Assembly: GCF_003597675.1 (NCBI RefSeq)
Contig: NZ_CP030827.1
Location: 3,407,501-3,471,500, forward strand
From: Neorhizobium sp. NCHU2750
Lineage (GTDB): Bacteria > Pseudomonadota > Alphaproteobacteria > Rhizobiales > Rhizobiaceae
Direction of reading: 5' to 3'
Length of the DNA stretch: 64,000 bases
Below are positions 11,585-21,190 of this stretch, piece after piece. Within the stretch, counting starts at the first letter, position 1, and each line of letters begins with the position of its first letter. A program made the translations under genes and the position numbers. Below the pieces are notes generated by a model. The model was not told the DNA's origin. It did no database searches and saw nothing but the letters and a program-made list of their open reading frames with translations.

Positions 11585-12064
11585 ATGCACCCCAAACCCG
11601 CCATCGTCGCAGATCGATCCGCCCTGGATTATTACGACAGCCAGACCATCGACGTCCCCCGCGCCATCACTGCACTTGAAGCCTGGACGATGATAACCGA
11701 ACAGACGGGACCGCTGATGCGCCTTGCATTCAAGGCCCGCGACGCGATCTCCGCGCCTTTCGGCGTAAGGCGCATCGGTGGCTTCGCGCAGCCGCGGCGA
11801 GACGAGGTCAAAGTCGGCGATCATCTCGACTTCTTTCTCGTCGAGGATATCGGCTCCGATATCCTCGTACTCACGGCCAGAGACCGCCATCTCGACGTGA
11901 TGACCTGCGTGACCACCGGCGCAGGCAGCGTATCGATCACCGCATCCGTCATCACCAAGAATCGTTTCGGCAGGCTCTACATGCTTCCCGTCGGCCTCGC
12001 TCACCGGCAAATCGTGCGCAACTCGCTTAAACGGTTGAGGAAGACGATCGGCAGCAAGCAGTGA
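11585..12064 (+). CDS. DUF2867 domain-containing protein
   Basis: A 159-residue soluble protein that fits DUF2867. It has an N-terminal segment with AWTMITEQTGPLMRLAFKARDAIS, the central VGDHLDFFLVEDIGSDILVLTARDRHLD strand pair, and C-terminal VITKNRFGRLYMLPVGLAHRQIV. DUF2867 occurs alone or at the C-terminus of NAD(P)-binding SDR proteins, and its activity is not established. The protein has no signal peptide or membrane helix. It converges with an FMN reductase gene to its right. Confidence 0.78.
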   Translation: MHPKPAIVADRSALDYYDSQTIDVPRAITALEAWTMITEQTGPLMRLAFKARDAISAPFGVRRIGGFAQPRRDEVKVGDHLDFFLVEDIGSDILVLTARDRHLDVMTCVTTGAGSVSITASVITKNRFGRLYMLPVGLAHRQIVRNSLKRLRKTIGSKQ

Positions 12065-12165
12065 CAATATCCCGGATGTCATCCTCAGGGAGCGCTTGGC
12101 ATACAAGATCCACCAGCCATTGCCATTCAACCGCGGAAACCAGATGCAAGTCGTTCAAGCCAACT

Positions 12166-12693
12166 CTATTGGCCACAGCGGATGGCAAAACGTTCAAGGA
12201 ACCGGAGAATTGCTTGCCGGTTTTCCGCTTCTTGCAGATAGCGGTGGATCTCCTCGCCGGATTTGTTCATCAACTCGAAACGCAGGAATATATCTGGAAA
12301 AAATCGGTCACTGATCGTCGACAGTACTCCCCTGAGTTGGTTCAGCGCGTCGTCCCCACGATGCGAGGCATGCATCAGCACAATTGGCTTGCCGATGATC
12401 TCGGGACGGGAAACGAGCCAGTCGATGGCGTTCTTCATCCCGCCCGCAATGGATCGGACATATTCCGGGCTAGATATGATCAGCCCATCCGAGTGCTGGA
12501 TGGAAGACATGAAATGCCGGAGAATCTGAGGCAGGGGTGCCTCCTCCAGATCCGGTGAAAAGATCGGAAAATGACCAATGGCGTCGAAGACGTCCATGTC
12601 ATGCAGGGGCCGCGCAGCCGATGCGACCCCGGCCAACATCGCCGTATTGGTGGATGCCCGCCGGGTGCTGCCGGATAATGCCAAGAACTTCAT
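12166..12693 (-). CDS. NADPH-dependent FMN reductase family protein
   Basis: Flavodoxin-fold oxidoreductase of 175 residues. The FMN phosphate loop is LALSGSTRRASTNTAML at the N-terminus, and the family motif SPEYVRSIAGGMKNAIDW, which contacts the flavin ring, is at about residues 77-95. Members reduce FMN, quinones, chromate or azo compounds with NAD(P)H; the substrate here is unknown. I chose the ATG at 12693 (MKFLALSG) rather than the GTG before it. It stands alone on the minus strand between a DUF2867 gene and the DUF4167 gene. Confidence 0.85.
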   Translation of the reverse strand: MKFLALSGSTRRASTNTAMLAGVASAARPLHDMDVFDAIGHFPIFSPDLEEAPLPQILRHFMSSIQHSDGLIISSPEYVRSIAGGMKNAIDWLVSRPEIIGKPIVLMHASHRGDDALNQLRGVLSTISDRFFPDIFLRFELMNKSGEEIHRYLQEAENRQAILRFLERFAIRCGQ

Positions 12694-12933
12694 CACGACG
12701 ATCTACAGCATTGCCCGGAAAATCGAAATCGGTTTTCGGAAAGCATGGCGCTGAGGCTCGGAGGGCACGCAAGGGTATCACCAATTTGCCCCATGACACT
12801 CTCTCGGAGCACGGAATTGCAACGAAGGCGGCCGGCGGCAGGACCCGCCACGGCGCGTTGATCACGATCCGGATCACTTCCCGCAAATCGCGCCTCCCGA
12901 AACGTCAATGCTCGAATGACGATCCCGCCAAAA

Positions 12934-12967
12934 CATAAAAAAACTCCGGCCAATGGCCGGAGTTTTT
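12934..12967 (-). terminator. rho-independent terminator of the DUF4167 gene
   Basis: An 11-bp perfect stem (AAACTCCGGCC at 12941-12951 with GGCCGGAGTTT at 12955-12965, loop AAT) follows the DUF4167 stop codon. On the minus strand it is followed by a run of seven T. Confidence 0.85.
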
Positions 12968-12994
12968 GCAATGTGCTTGGCGTTGGTCGTAGCC

Positions 12995-13873
12995 TTATTC
13001 GCCGGCGGCGACGTCTGCCATTTCCGTTGCGGGCTCTTCACCCTCGGCGGCTTCGGCGCTCTTGCGCGGCTGACGGCGAGGACGGGTTGCGGCAGCACGG
13101 CGGCGGCGCGGGGCGGCCTCCGTCTGGGCTTCTTCCTCGACCACGACCTCGGCAGGCGTGCCTTCGATCACCGGCTGCGGACCGGAGCCATCCTCGATGA
13201 CAGGAGCCGAAATCTCGGCAGCTTCCGTCACCTGCGGCGCGACCGGAGCCTTAGGCTCGGCGGAACGCTCGGCGCGCTCGCCACGGTCGGGACGATCCTG
13301 GCGACGCTCGCGGCGCTCGTTGCGATCCCGGCGGTTTTCGCGCGGCTGCTGCTCCTGGCCACCCTGGGCCTGGTTGTTCTGGCCCTGACCATTCTGACCT
13401 TGCGGGTTCTGGCCCTGAGCGTTCTGCTCGCGGGGTTCACGCTGCTCACGCTGTTCGCGACGCTGCTGCGGTTCATCGATCATCGGCTGCGGTGCGTAGC
13501 CCAGATCGTCGCCATCACCACCGTCGAGGTCGTCCTGATCGATCGAATTGCCGTCACGTTCCTGATGCTGGAAGCGATCCTGCATCTGGGCCTGGGCTGC
13601 TGCGATGATGCGGTTGTAATGTTCGGCGTGCTGCAGATAGTTTTCCGCCATGACGCGGTCACCTGAACTCTGCGCATCGCGGGCAAGAGCCGAATATTTT
13701 TCTGCAATATGCTGGGCAGTCCCGCGGATTTTTACATCCGGTCCGGAGCTGTCATACGTCCGGCTGAGCGGGTTTCCGCCCTTGCGCTGGAAGTTGTTGT
13801 TACCACCACCGCCGCCGCCGTTATTGTTGCTACCACGCCCTCGACCACGCTTGTTCTGCTGTCCTGGCCTCAT
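12995..13873 (-). CDS. DUF4167 domain-containing protein
   Basis: A 292-residue protein with a basic, Gly/Asn-rich N-terminus (MRPGQQNKRGRGRGSNNNGG). A conserved helical DUF4167 domain follows at about residues 45-100, including AQHIAEKYSALARDAQSSGD and MAENYLQHAEHYNRIIA. After this comes a long Arg/Glu/Gln-rich low-complexity tail. The N-terminal pattern and tail suggest RNA or nucleic-acid association, but no function is established for the family, which is nearly universal in Rhizobiales. It lies upstream (on the same strand) of its terminator and downstream of prmC/prfA, but is separated from prmC by 300 bases, so it is probably its own transcription unit. Confidence 0.85.
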   Translation of the reverse strand: MRPGQQNKRGRGRGSNNNGGGGGGNNNFQRKGGNPLSRTYDSSGPDVKIRGTAQHIAEKYSALARDAQSSGDRVMAENYLQHAEHYNRIIAAAQAQMQDRFQHQERDGNSIDQDDLDGGDGDDLGYAPQPMIDEPQQRREQREQREPREQNAQGQNPQGQNGQGQNNQAQGGQEQQPRENRRDRNERRERRQDRPDRGERAERSAEPKAPVAPQVTEAAEISAPVIEDGSGPQPVIEGTPAEVVVEEEAQTEAAPRRRRAAATRPRRQPRKSAEAAEGEEPATEMADVAAGE

Positions 13874-14175
13874 TTATCGTTCACCAACTCTCTGTCTTCG
13901 CTGATAAGGGGCCACGCGGCTCGCCGGTCAAAGCCGGAACAAGACTTCGCGTGTTACGCACAGGTCGACCAAGGCGGCCTGCCGCTTTCAAAGTCAAATT
14001 ACCTGATTCACGCACCGGGAATGCCCAACCTTATCGGCCCCTCGAAAAGGACAGAATTAAGGGTTGACCCGTAACCCGAACGAATCGCTGTTCATTCCCA
14101 GCTGCCCCGATGCGTAGCCGCAAGCTATCCCGCTTCCTTTGCGATTCCAAGCTTTTTCTTTTGCTTTGCAACATC
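13874..14175. other. prmC-DUF4167 spacer
   Basis: About 300 bases between the prmC stop and the DUF4167 start. It should contain the DUF4167 promoter; I see no hairpin terminator for prmC and no coding frame with a credible start. Confidence 0.35.
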
Positions 14176-15066
14176 TCACGGCACATCAAATGCAGGCCTG
14201 GTAAATATCAGGGCGCGATCGTTTCCGCCGTAATCACGCTGAGCCTCCACAAGCTCGAAGCCCGCATCGGCAAACAGCGCAGTCACGGTAACCTTCTGGT
14301 CGAAGCCGATCTCCACTCCGACATATCCGCCGGTTTCGAGAAACTCCGACACCCGGCCGGCGATTTCGCGATAGGCGTCCAGTCCGTCGACCCCACCATC
14401 CAATGCGGCGAGAGGGTCGAAACAGCGGACTTCCGGTTCCAGTTCGGGAATGACATCACTGCGTATATAGGGCGGATTTGACACGATTATGTCGAAACGC
14501 CCTTCAATTTTGTCAAACCAGTGGCTGGAAACCGCCTGGAAGCGCTCCGAAAGCCCAAGCCGCGCAGCATTTTCCCGCGCCGTGCGAAGTGCATCCTCGG
14601 AAATATCGCTGGCCACACCGGTCGCATCGGGCAATGCATCGAGCAGTGCCAGAATGATCGCGCCGGTTCCGGTACCAAGGTCGAGTATGCGCAGATCTCG
14701 TCTTTCAAGCATCCGCGCGTGGGTAATCAGGGTCTCGACCAGAACTTCCGTATCGGGCCTTGGTTCCAGCGTCTCCTTCGAGAGCAGCAGATCCAGCCCG
14801 TGGAATTCCCTTTTTCCTAATATGCGGTGCACCGGCTCGTGTTTCAAGCGGCGGGCGGCGGCCTTTTCGATCTCCGCGATCTCGCCATCGCTAAGAACCC
14901 GGTCGCCGCCGACGAAGACTTGCGTACTCGAAAGATCGAGCAGACCGCCGATCAGGATGCGCGCCTCCATCGCCGCATCGGTAAAACCGGCCTTGGAAAG
15001 CCGCGCCCGCAGATTGGCAACCGCCGCACCCAGCGTGGCCGGGCTCTTCGTTGCCTCGGGCGTCAT
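14176..15066 (-). CDS. prmC: peptide chain release factor N5-glutamine methyltransferase PrmC
   Basis: Methylates the glutamine of the GGQ loop in release factors RF1 and RF2, improving peptide release. The 296 residues contain an N-terminal helical domain (~1-100) that binds the release factor, then a Rossmann methyltransferase domain with SAM motif [16 protein letters not shown] and the catalytic NPPY in [12 protein letters not shown]. Its ATG overlaps the prfA stop codon by four bases (15063-15066), so enzyme and substrate RF1 are encoded in one operon, the usual arrangement. Confidence 0.96.
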   Translation of the reverse strand: MTPEATKSPATLGAAVANLRARLSKAGFTDAAMEARILIGGLLDLSSTQVFVGGDRVLSDGEIAEIEKAAARRLKHEPVHRILGKREFHGLDLLLSKETLEPRPDTEVLVETLITHARMLERRDLRILDLGTGTGAIILALLDALPDATGVASDISEDALRTARENAARLGLSERFQAVSSHWFDKIEGRFDIIVSNPPYIRSDVIPELEPEVRCFDPLAALDGGVDGLDAYREIAGRVSEFLETGGYVGVEIGFDQKVTVTALFADAGFELVEAQRDYGGNDRALIFTRPAFDVP

Positions 15067-16145
15067 CCCTGTTGCTCGCCGAGCTGCGCCAGCTGACCCG
15101 CCTGATAATCGGCGATCAGCGCATCGACCACTTCGTCGATTTCGCCCACCATCATCCGGTCGAGCTTGTAGAGCGTCAGGTTGATGCGGTGGTCGGTGAC
15201 ACGCCCCTGCGGGAAATTATAGGTGCGGATGCGCTCCGACCGGTCGCCGGAGCCGACCTGGCTCTTGCGGTCCGCCGAACGCTCGCTGTCGGCCTTCTGC
15301 CGCTCCATGTCATAGAGCCTGGAGCGCAGCACCTGCATCGCCTTGGCGCGGTTCTGGTGCTGTGATTTTTCCGAACTGGTGACGATCAGCCCGGTCGGTA
15401 AATGGGTGATGCGCACCGCCGAGTCGGTCGTGTTGACGTGCTGGCCGCCGGCGCCCGACGATCGCATCGTATCGATGCGGATGTCTTCCGGGCGGATCTC
15501 GATATCGATCTCTTCCGCTTCGGGCAGCACCGCGACGGTGGCAGCCGACGTGTGTATGCGCCCCTGCGTCTCGGTATCGGGCACGCGCTGTACCCGGTGC
15601 ACCCCGCTTTCGAATTTCAGCTTGGAAAACACCCCGCGGCCGGAAACCGTGGCGATGATTTCGCGGTAGCCGCCGGCCTCGCCCTCGCTGGCCGACAGCA
15701 CCTCGACCTTCCAGCCATGCGCGCTGGCATAGCGCTCATACATGCGAAACAGGTCGCCGGCGAAAAGAGCTGCCTCATTGCCGCCTGTACCGGCGCGGAT
15801 TTCCAGGATCGCGCTCTTCTCGTCGGCGGCGTCCTTCGGCAGGAGCAGGATCTGCATGTCCTTTTCCAGCCCCTCGATCCGCTCTTCCGCATCGGGCAGC
15901 TCCATTTCGGCAAGCTCGCGCATCTCGCGGTCGGTGCCCTTGTCGGACAGCATCGCCCTCAGATCCGCCACTTCCGCGACGGTCTTTTCATATTCGCGGA
16001 TCTTGCCGACCACCGGCTGCAGTTCGGAATATTCCGATGCCAGCTTCACATAGACGTCGGCCGCCGGACCTTCCGACATGCGCGCCTCGATCTCGCCGAA
16101 GCGGCGTTCCAGCTCGCGCATCTTTTCGACAGGAAGCTTCGCCAC
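15063..16145 (-). CDS. prfA: peptide chain release factor 1
   Basis: RF1 recognises UAA and UAG stop codons and triggers hydrolysis of peptidyl-tRNA. It has 360 residues, the usual length. The GGQ catalytic loop is visible in [18 protein letters not shown], and the anticodon-like tripeptide region precedes it. The start is a GTG (MAKLPVEKM). First gene of prfA-prmC. Upstream lies an intergenic palindromic repeat cluster rather than a gene. Confidence 0.97.
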   Translation of the reverse strand: MAKLPVEKMRELERRFGEIEARMSEGPAADVYVKLASEYSELQPVVGKIREYEKTVAEVADLRAMLSDKGTDREMRELAEMELPDAEERIEGLEKDMQILLLPKDAADEKSAILEIRAGTGGNEAALFAGDLFRMYERYASAHGWKVEVLSASEGEAGGYREIIATVSGRGVFSKLKFESGVHRVQRVPDTETQGRIHTSAATVAVLPEAEEIDIEIRPEDIRIDTMRSSGAGGQHVNTTDSAVRITHLPTGLIVTSSEKSQHQNRAKAMQVLRSRLYDMERQKADSERSADRKSQVGSGDRSERIRTYNFPQGRVTDHRINLTLYKLDRMMVGEIDEVVDALIADYQAGQLAQLGEQQG

Positions 16146-16205
16146 CCAGTTACTCCATGTTTTTTTCTGCTTGCTAGAGCATTGGCGCAGGAAGGGAAAG
16201 CCTTG

Positions 16206-16400
16206 TTTCCGGGGGCTTTATCCCCTCACCAACAAAATCTAAGACTTAGCTTTGCTAAGATCTTGATTTTGTATCCTCTCCCGCAAGGCGAGAGGTGGGG
16301 CACAGAGCGCGCCTCCCCGGCATCTCTCCCCTTGTGGGAGAGAAAGCGATTTCAACATCTTAGCCAGAGGCTAAGTGTTAGAAATCGCAAGTAAGGGGAT
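16206..16400. repeat. intergenic palindromic repeat cluster (rhizobial RIME-like mosaic)
   Basis: At least three imperfect or perfect inverted repeats are packed here: the AAAATCTAAGACTTAGC region with its partner ending GATTTT (about 16224-16260), CTCTCCC-CTTGT-GGGAGAG at 16324-16342, and GCGATTTCAACA...TGTTAGAAATCGC at 16346-16388, which also encloses CTTAGCC/GGCTAAG. The phrases 'CTCTCCCCTTGTGGGAGAG' and 'TTAGCCAGAGGCTAA' resemble dispersed intergenic mosaic elements of Rhizobiaceae. It lies between ptsP and prfA and may act as a transcript-end structure. Naming as RIME is from memory of the family. Confidence 0.6.
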
Positions 16401-16405
16401 CGCAC

Positions 16406-18673
16406 CTACAATGGAATGTTGTTCGCCTCGGCAAATTTCAAGAGCAGCTCGCGGATCGGTTCGTTCGACCGCACATCATCGAGCGCGGCATTCAGTTCCG
16501 CCTCCAGCTGCCCCGCATCCAGCCCCAGCAGCATCGCCTTGACCGGACCGATCGAGGTTGCCGCCATCGATACCGAGCGGAAGCCGACGCCGATCAGCGC
16601 CATGGCCGAAAGCGGCTTGCCGGCCATCTCGCCGCACAGCGTCACCAGCGTCCGGTTGCGCTCTCCGGCCCGCGCGATATCGCGCAGGATCCTGAGGAAC
16701 GGCTTGCCGAGATTGTCGAACCGGTCGGCCACCCGCGCATTGCCGCGATCGGTCGCAGTGGAAAACTGGAAGAGATCATTGGAGCCGACGGAAACGAAAT
16801 CCACTTCCGCCATCAATTCGTCGAGCTGCCACATCAGCGCCGGCACTTCCAGCATCGCTCCGAACTGCAGCTTGCGCGGCAGCGAATGGCCGAACTTGGA
16901 GAGATACTGCACTTCCTTCTGCAACAGGTCGCGCACCTGACGGATTTCGGAAACCTCCGTCACCATCGGCAGCATCATCCTGAGTTCGTTTCCGGCAGCC
17001 GCCTTCAGCAGCGCGCGAAGCTGGGTGCGCAACAGGCCCGGCCGGTCGAGCGCCAGACGGATCGCCCGCCAGCCCAGCGCCGGGTTTTCCTCTTCCTGGT
17101 TGCGGAAATAGGAGACCACCTTGTCGCCGCCGATGTCGAGCGTGCGGAAGGTGACCGGCCGGCCGGCCGCCTGCTTGATCACGCTGCGATAGAAGGCTTC
17201 CTGCTCCTCGAGCTTCGGCATGGTCGAGGCGATCATGAACTGCAGCTCGGTGCGGAACAGGCCGATGCCCTGCGCGCCGGATTCAAACAGCTGCGGCAGG
17301 TCGACCAGAAGGCCGGCATTCATGTTGAGGCTGATCGGCCGTCCATCCTTGGTGACGGATTCGACCTCGCGCAGCGCCCGGAACTGTTCCTGTCGCTTGG
17401 CGCGCAGGCGCACCTTTTCCTCATAGGCCTTCTGCACCTCGGGCATCGGCCTAACATGCACCTGCCCGTCATCGCCGTCGATGATGATCGGATCGCCGTT
17501 TTCCGAAAGCGCGACGAGGCCCGCCGCCTGGCCGACGACCGGAATGCCCATGGCGCGCGCCACGATCACCACATGACTCGTCACCGCGCCGTCTTCCAGC
17601 ACCAGGCCGCGCAGGTTCTGGCGCGGATAGTCGAGCAGTTCCGCAGCCCCCATGGCACGCGAAAGAATGATCGCGTCGGTCGGGAAACCGTCTTCCATGT
17701 CGCGGCCGGAATAGCCGGTCAGCTGCCGCAGCAGGCGGTTCGCCAGATCGTCGAAATCATGCATCCGCTCGCGCAGATAAGGATCGGTCAGGCGCATCAT
17801 GCGCGCCTTGGTGTCGCTCTGCACCTTCTCGACCGCGGCTTCCGCCGTCAGGCCGTTATGGATCGCCTCTTCCATGCGGCGCACCCAGCCCTGGTCATGG
17901 GCAAACATTCGGTAAGTCTCGAGCACCTCGCGATGCTCGCCCTCCTGCGCCACGTCGCGACGCTGCAGCATGTCGTCGATCGAGATCCTGAGCGACCCGA
18001 GCGCCCCTGCCAGCCGGATGATTTCCTTGTCGGCATCGTCGTTCAGGAGATTGGTGACGACGATGCGCGGCTCGTGCAGCACCACATGGCCTAGCCCGAT
18101 GCCTTCGTTATAGCCGTTCGCCTCAATAGAGACGGCGCGCGTCAGGTCAAGTTCCAGCCCCGGCGCGGTGATCTTTTTCAGTTCCCCGGTCGCGATCATC
18201 TCGGCGATCACCATCGCCGTAGTCTCTAGCGCCTCGACCTCGTCCTCGCGGTAATTGCGGCTCGCCTTGTTCTGCACGACGAGAACGCCGAGCGTGCGCC
18301 CGGCCCGGAGGATCGGCACGCCGAGGAAGGAATGATAGATCTCTTCGCCGGTTTCCGGCAGGTAGCGGAAGGCGGGATGCGCCTGCGCGTCGGAAAGATT
18401 GAGTGGCTGCGCGGAGGCGGCGATAGTGCCGACGAGGCCCTGTCCCATTTTCAGCTGGGACGTATGAACGGCCTCCTTGTTGAGGCCCTCGGTGGCGTAG
18501 AGTTCGAGCACGCCGTCGGAGCGCAGCACATAGGCCGAGCAGACCTCGGCCACCATGTTGCTGGCGATCTGGGTAACGATCCGGTCCAGGCGTTCCTGCG
18601 GATCAAGCGGCTCGGCCATCAGTTCGCGCAGGCGCTTCAACAGAACGCGCGGACCTGCCGACAGGTCTCTCAT
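16406..18673 (-). CDS. ptsP: phosphoenolpyruvate-protein phosphotransferase PtsP (EI-Ntr)
   Basis: First enzyme of the nitrogen phosphotransferase system; passes phosphate from PEP to NPr, ultimately modulating PtsN targets such as potassium transport and carbon storage. An N-terminal GAF domain spans about residues 20-160. Then come the PEP-utiliser N and mobile domains with the phospho-His region EDGAVTSHVVIVARAMGIPV, and the TIM-barrel with GIGLFRTELQFM, DIGGDKVVSYFR and the catalytic LCGEMAGKP near the end. I chose ATG 18673 (MRDLSAGPRVLL), 755 residues, with GGGGAG about ten bases upstream; two more ATGs lie at 18679 and 18682. It lies immediately downstream of lysC, as in other rhizobia. 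Confidence 0.95.
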   Translation of the reverse strand: MRDLSAGPRVLLKRLRELMAEPLDPQERLDRIVTQIASNMVAEVCSAYVLRSDGVLELYATEGLNKEAVHTSQLKMGQGLVGTIAASAQPLNLSDAQAHPAFRYLPETGEEIYHSFLGVPILRAGRTLGVLVVQNKASRNYREDEVEALETTAMVIAEMIATGELKKITAPGLELDLTRAVSIEANGYNEGIGLGHVVLHEPRIVVTNLLNDDADKEIIRLAGALGSLRISIDDMLQRRDVAQEGEHREVLETYRMFAHDQGWVRRMEEAIHNGLTAEAAVEKVQSDTKARMMRLTDPYLRERMHDFDDLANRLLRQLTGYSGRDMEDGFPTDAIILSRAMGAAELLDYPRQNLRGLVLEDGAVTSHVVIVARAMGIPVVGQAAGLVALSENGDPIIIDGDDGQVHVRPMPEVQKAYEEKVRLRAKRQEQFRALREVESVTKDGRPISLNMNAGLLVDLPQLFESGAQGIGLFRTELQFMIASTMPKLEEQEAFYRSVIKQAAGRPVTFRTLDIGGDKVVSYFRNQEEENPALGWRAIRLALDRPGLLRTQLRALLKAAAGNELRMMLPMVTEVSEIRQVRDLLQKEVQYLSKFGHSLPRKLQFGAMLEVPALMWQLDELMAEVDFVSVGSNDLFQFSTATDRGNARVADRFDNLGKPFLRILRDIARAGERNRTLVTLCGEMAGKPLSAMALIGVGFRSVSMAATSIGPVKAMLLGLDAGQLEAELNAALDDVRSNEPIRELLLKFAEANNIPL

Positions 18674-18754
18674 CGGCATCATGCTCCCCTTACAGCCCCA
18701 AAATTGCCGGCCCGGCGCGACGCACCGGACGGAGCATCATGCCGAACTATTACA

Positions 18755-20029
18755 TCAGTTTTTATCCAGACCGTAAGCGGAATGCAAAGTCCGAACTGCA
18801 AGTTCCGAATATGCACCGTCGATCAGGATGGAAATCTTGATTTCCGACGTGGTGATCGCCTTGATGTTGATCGACTTGCCGGCCAGCGCCTGGAATGCGT
18901 GGGCGGCAACGCCCGCATGGCTGCGCATGCCGATACCGATGACCGACACCTTGGCGAGGCCCGTTTCGCTCTGCGCGACGTCGAAGCCGATCTTGTCCTT
19001 GTTGTCTTCCAGAACCTTCAACGCCTTCTGCACGTCGCCGGACGGCACGGTGAAGGTCATGTCGGTCTTCGATCCGTCCTCGGAAATATTCTGGACGATC
19101 ATGTCGACATTGATATGGGCTTCGGCCAGCGGACCGAAGATCGCAGCCGATACGCCCGGCCGGTCGGCCAGACGACGCAGCGAAATCTGCGCTTCATCCT
19201 TGGCATAGGCGATGCCGGTGACGACTTCCTGTTCCACGATTTCTTCCTCGTCGCAAATCAAAGTACCGGGCGGGTTCAAGAAGTCTCCCATGCCCGGCGC
19301 ATCGGGATCTTCGAAACTGGAGCGCACGAAGGTGCGGACCTTGTGGACCATGGCAAGCTCGACGGAGCGCACCTGCAGCACCTTGGAGCCGAGCGAGGCC
19401 ATTTCGAGCATTTCCTCGAACGACACCTTCTTCATCCGGCGCGCAGCCGGCACGATACGCGGGTCGGTCGTGTAGACGCCATCGACGTCGGTATAGATAT
19501 CGCAGCGATCGGCCTTCACGGCAGCAGCGATCGCCACCGCCGACGTGTCCGAGCCGCCGCGGCCGAGCGTCGCGATCCGGTTGTCGGGACCGAGCCCCTG
19601 GAAGCCGGCGACGACGGCCACCTGGCCCTCGCCCATCCGCTTGATGATGTCGGAGCCGTCGATCTCGAGAATACGCGCAGCGCCATGGGCGCTGTCGGTG
19701 CGGATTGGGATCTGCCAGCCCTGCCAGGATCGGGCATTGATGCCCATCGACTGCAGCGCGATGGCAAGAATGCCGGACGTCACCTGTTCGCCGGAAGCCA
19801 CGACCGCATCATATTCGCGCGCGTCGTAGAACGGCGAATTGGCGCCGGCGACCTTCGGCATGTCCTGCACCCAGCCCACCAGTTCGTTGGTCTTGCCGGA
19901 CATGGCGGAGACGACGACGGCAACCTCGTGCCCGGCATCGACCTCACGTTTGACATGGCGCGCGACGTTGTGAATGCGTTCAAGATTGGCGACGGACGTG
20001 CCGCCGAACTTCATGACGATGCGAGCCAT
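18755..20029 (-). CDS. lysC: aspartate kinase
   Basis: Phosphorylates aspartate, the entry step to lysine, threonine, methionine and diaminopimelate synthesis. It has 424 residues from the ATG that gives MARIVMKFGGTSVANLERI. The N-terminal kinase domain shows KFGGTSV, the FITED-like substrate region and GRGGSDTSAVAIA. Two ACT domains near the C-terminus (residues ~265-415) give feedback inhibition. The frame is open for 66 more codons upstream but lacks family similarity there. The gene precedes ptsP with a 70-base gap, so the two may share a transcript. Confidence 0.95.
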   Translation of the reverse strand: MARIVMKFGGTSVANLERIHNVARHVKREVDAGHEVAVVVSAMSGKTNELVGWVQDMPKVAGANSPFYDAREYDAVVASGEQVTSGILAIALQSMGINARSWQGWQIPIRTDSAHGAARILEIDGSDIIKRMGEGQVAVVAGFQGLGPDNRIATLGRGGSDTSAVAIAAAVKADRCDIYTDVDGVYTTDPRIVPAARRMKKVSFEEMLEMASLGSKVLQVRSVELAMVHKVRTFVRSSFEDPDAPGMGDFLNPPGTLICDEEEIVEQEVVTGIAYAKDEAQISLRRLADRPGVSAAIFGPLAEAHINVDMIVQNISEDGSKTDMTFTVPSGDVQKALKVLEDNKDKIGFDVAQSETGLAKVSVIGIGMRSHAGVAAHAFQALAGKSINIKAITTSEIKISILIDGAYSELAVRTLHSAYGLDKN

Positions 20030-20332
20030 AAGACTAAAACCACCAACTCGCCCACAGCCCTGCCGGGGCGCCTGAAAACCATTGCAGAATATCCTGCCGG
20101 AAGGGCCTGATATCGAGTTGGCGTCTCTTAGCGAAAAGGCACGGTGGGTGCAATGGCCGGAAGAGGCCCAAACAGTACGCCTGTCATAAAAGTGGATATC
20201 GGCGCTCATGATCGCCGCAAACGACATAGCAGCGAAAAGGGCCGGTCAGCCCGGCCCTTTTGCAATTCTCGTTCAGGACGCAGGCAGGAAGCCTGCCTCA
20301 GTCAACTCGCCGACGCGCCGAAGCGGAGGCCG
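20030..20332. other. lysC upstream region with SH3-gene terminator
   Basis: Holds the lysC promoter side near 20030-20150 and, at 20235-20261, the terminator of the SH3-domain gene. No coding frame is supported between them. Confidence 0.4.
20235..20261 (-). terminator. rho-independent terminator of the SH3-domain gene
   Basis: Perfect 11-bp stem AAAAGGGCCGG / CCGGCCCTTTT with loop TCAGC. Read on the minus strand it ends in TTTT and lies about 70 bases past the SH3 gene stop. Confidence 0.75.
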
Positions 20333-21178
20333 TCACTGGTTCCAGTGACGATTGAACTGGCCCTGCGGATCCTGCTTGTCCGGTGGCGGAGGACGCTTCG
20401 GCTGTTGCGGACGCTCGTCCCGTTGAGGACGCTGCTGATCGCCGCGCTGCGGCCGCTGGTCGTCGCGCTGCTGGGCGCGATCCCGATCCCTGTCGCGGTC
20501 ATTGTTCCGGTCACGATCGTTGTTCCGATCCCGGCCACGATCCCGGTCCTGGTCGCGACCGCGGTCTCCGCGATCGAAGCCCGGCGGTGGCGGCGGGCGG
20601 CGATCGTTATCGTCGAAGCGCGGGCGGTCCCGATCACGGTCACGGTCCCTGTCACCCCGATTCCAGTCACCACGGTCCCTGTCCCTGTCACGGTCGCGAT
20701 TGGTGTCCCAGCGATCCCTGTCGCGGTCATGCTGCCAGCCGGGCGGCGGCGGCAATGGCCGTTCGGCCCGCCAGTTATAGTCGCGCCAGCGACCCCGATC
20801 CCGATAGAAATTGCGGTCGCGGTAATAGGTACCCCAATAGCGGTCGACGTCGAATGTCACCGTCGGAATGCCGAGGCCACCGTAATAGTCGGGCTCCACA
20901 TAGACGCGATTCGACCGGTAGGAAGCCTGCACGTAGCTGCCGGATACCCAGCCGCGGCCGCCGGCAAAGGCGACATCGCACCAGTTCACCGAACTCATGC
21001 AGCCATAGATGGTCACCGGCGAACCATAAGGAATGACCGTCACCGCCGGGTAACCGGTGCTGGGGCCGGAGCGCATGTTGACGTTTGCCGTGGCATATCC
21101 CTGGACTGCCGCATCGGCGATCGATGGCGCAGCCATCAGCGCGCCCAGGGCGGCAGCACTCATCAATAACTTCTTCAC
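20333..21178 (-). CDS. secreted SH3-domain protein with Arg/Asp-rich low-complexity tail
   Basis: An exported envelope protein of 281 residues. The signal peptide is KKLLMSAAALGALMAAPSIA with an Ala-type cleavage site at ADA-AV. A bacterial SH3 domain follows at residues ~25-80 (ANVNMRSGPSTGYPAVTVI, GRGWVSGSYVQA), then a tyrosine/tryptophan-rich linker. The tail of more than 120 residues is built from RD/DR dipeptides, proline runs and QR repeats. SH3b domains often bind peptidoglycan; the charged tail could bind anionic surfaces, but its role is unknown. The start is the GTG at 21178 because a perfect AGGAGG lies six bases upstream; upstream in-frame ATGs lack one. Confidence 0.82.
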   Translation of the reverse strand: MKKLLMSAAALGALMAAPSIADAAVQGYATANVNMRSGPSTGYPAVTVIPYGSPVTIYGCMSSVNWCDVAFAGGRGWVSGSYVQASYRSNRVYVEPDYYGGLGIPTVTFDVDRYWGTYYRDRNFYRDRGRWRDYNWRAERPLPPPPGWQHDRDRDRWDTNRDRDRDRDRGDWNRGDRDRDRDRDRPRFDDNDRRPPPPPGFDRGDRGRDQDRDRGRDRNNDRDRNNDRDRDRDRAQQRDDQRPQRGDQQRPQRDERPQQPKRPPPPDKQDPQGQFNRHWNQ

Positions 21179-21184
21179 GGGCTT

Positions 21185-21190
21185 CCTCCT
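21185..21190 (-). promoter_or_regulatory. strong ribosome binding site fixing a GTG start
   Basis: AGGAGG on the minus strand, six bases before the GTG at 21178. It decides the start of the SH3-domain gene in favour of a signal peptide directly at the N-terminus. Confidence 0.8.
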
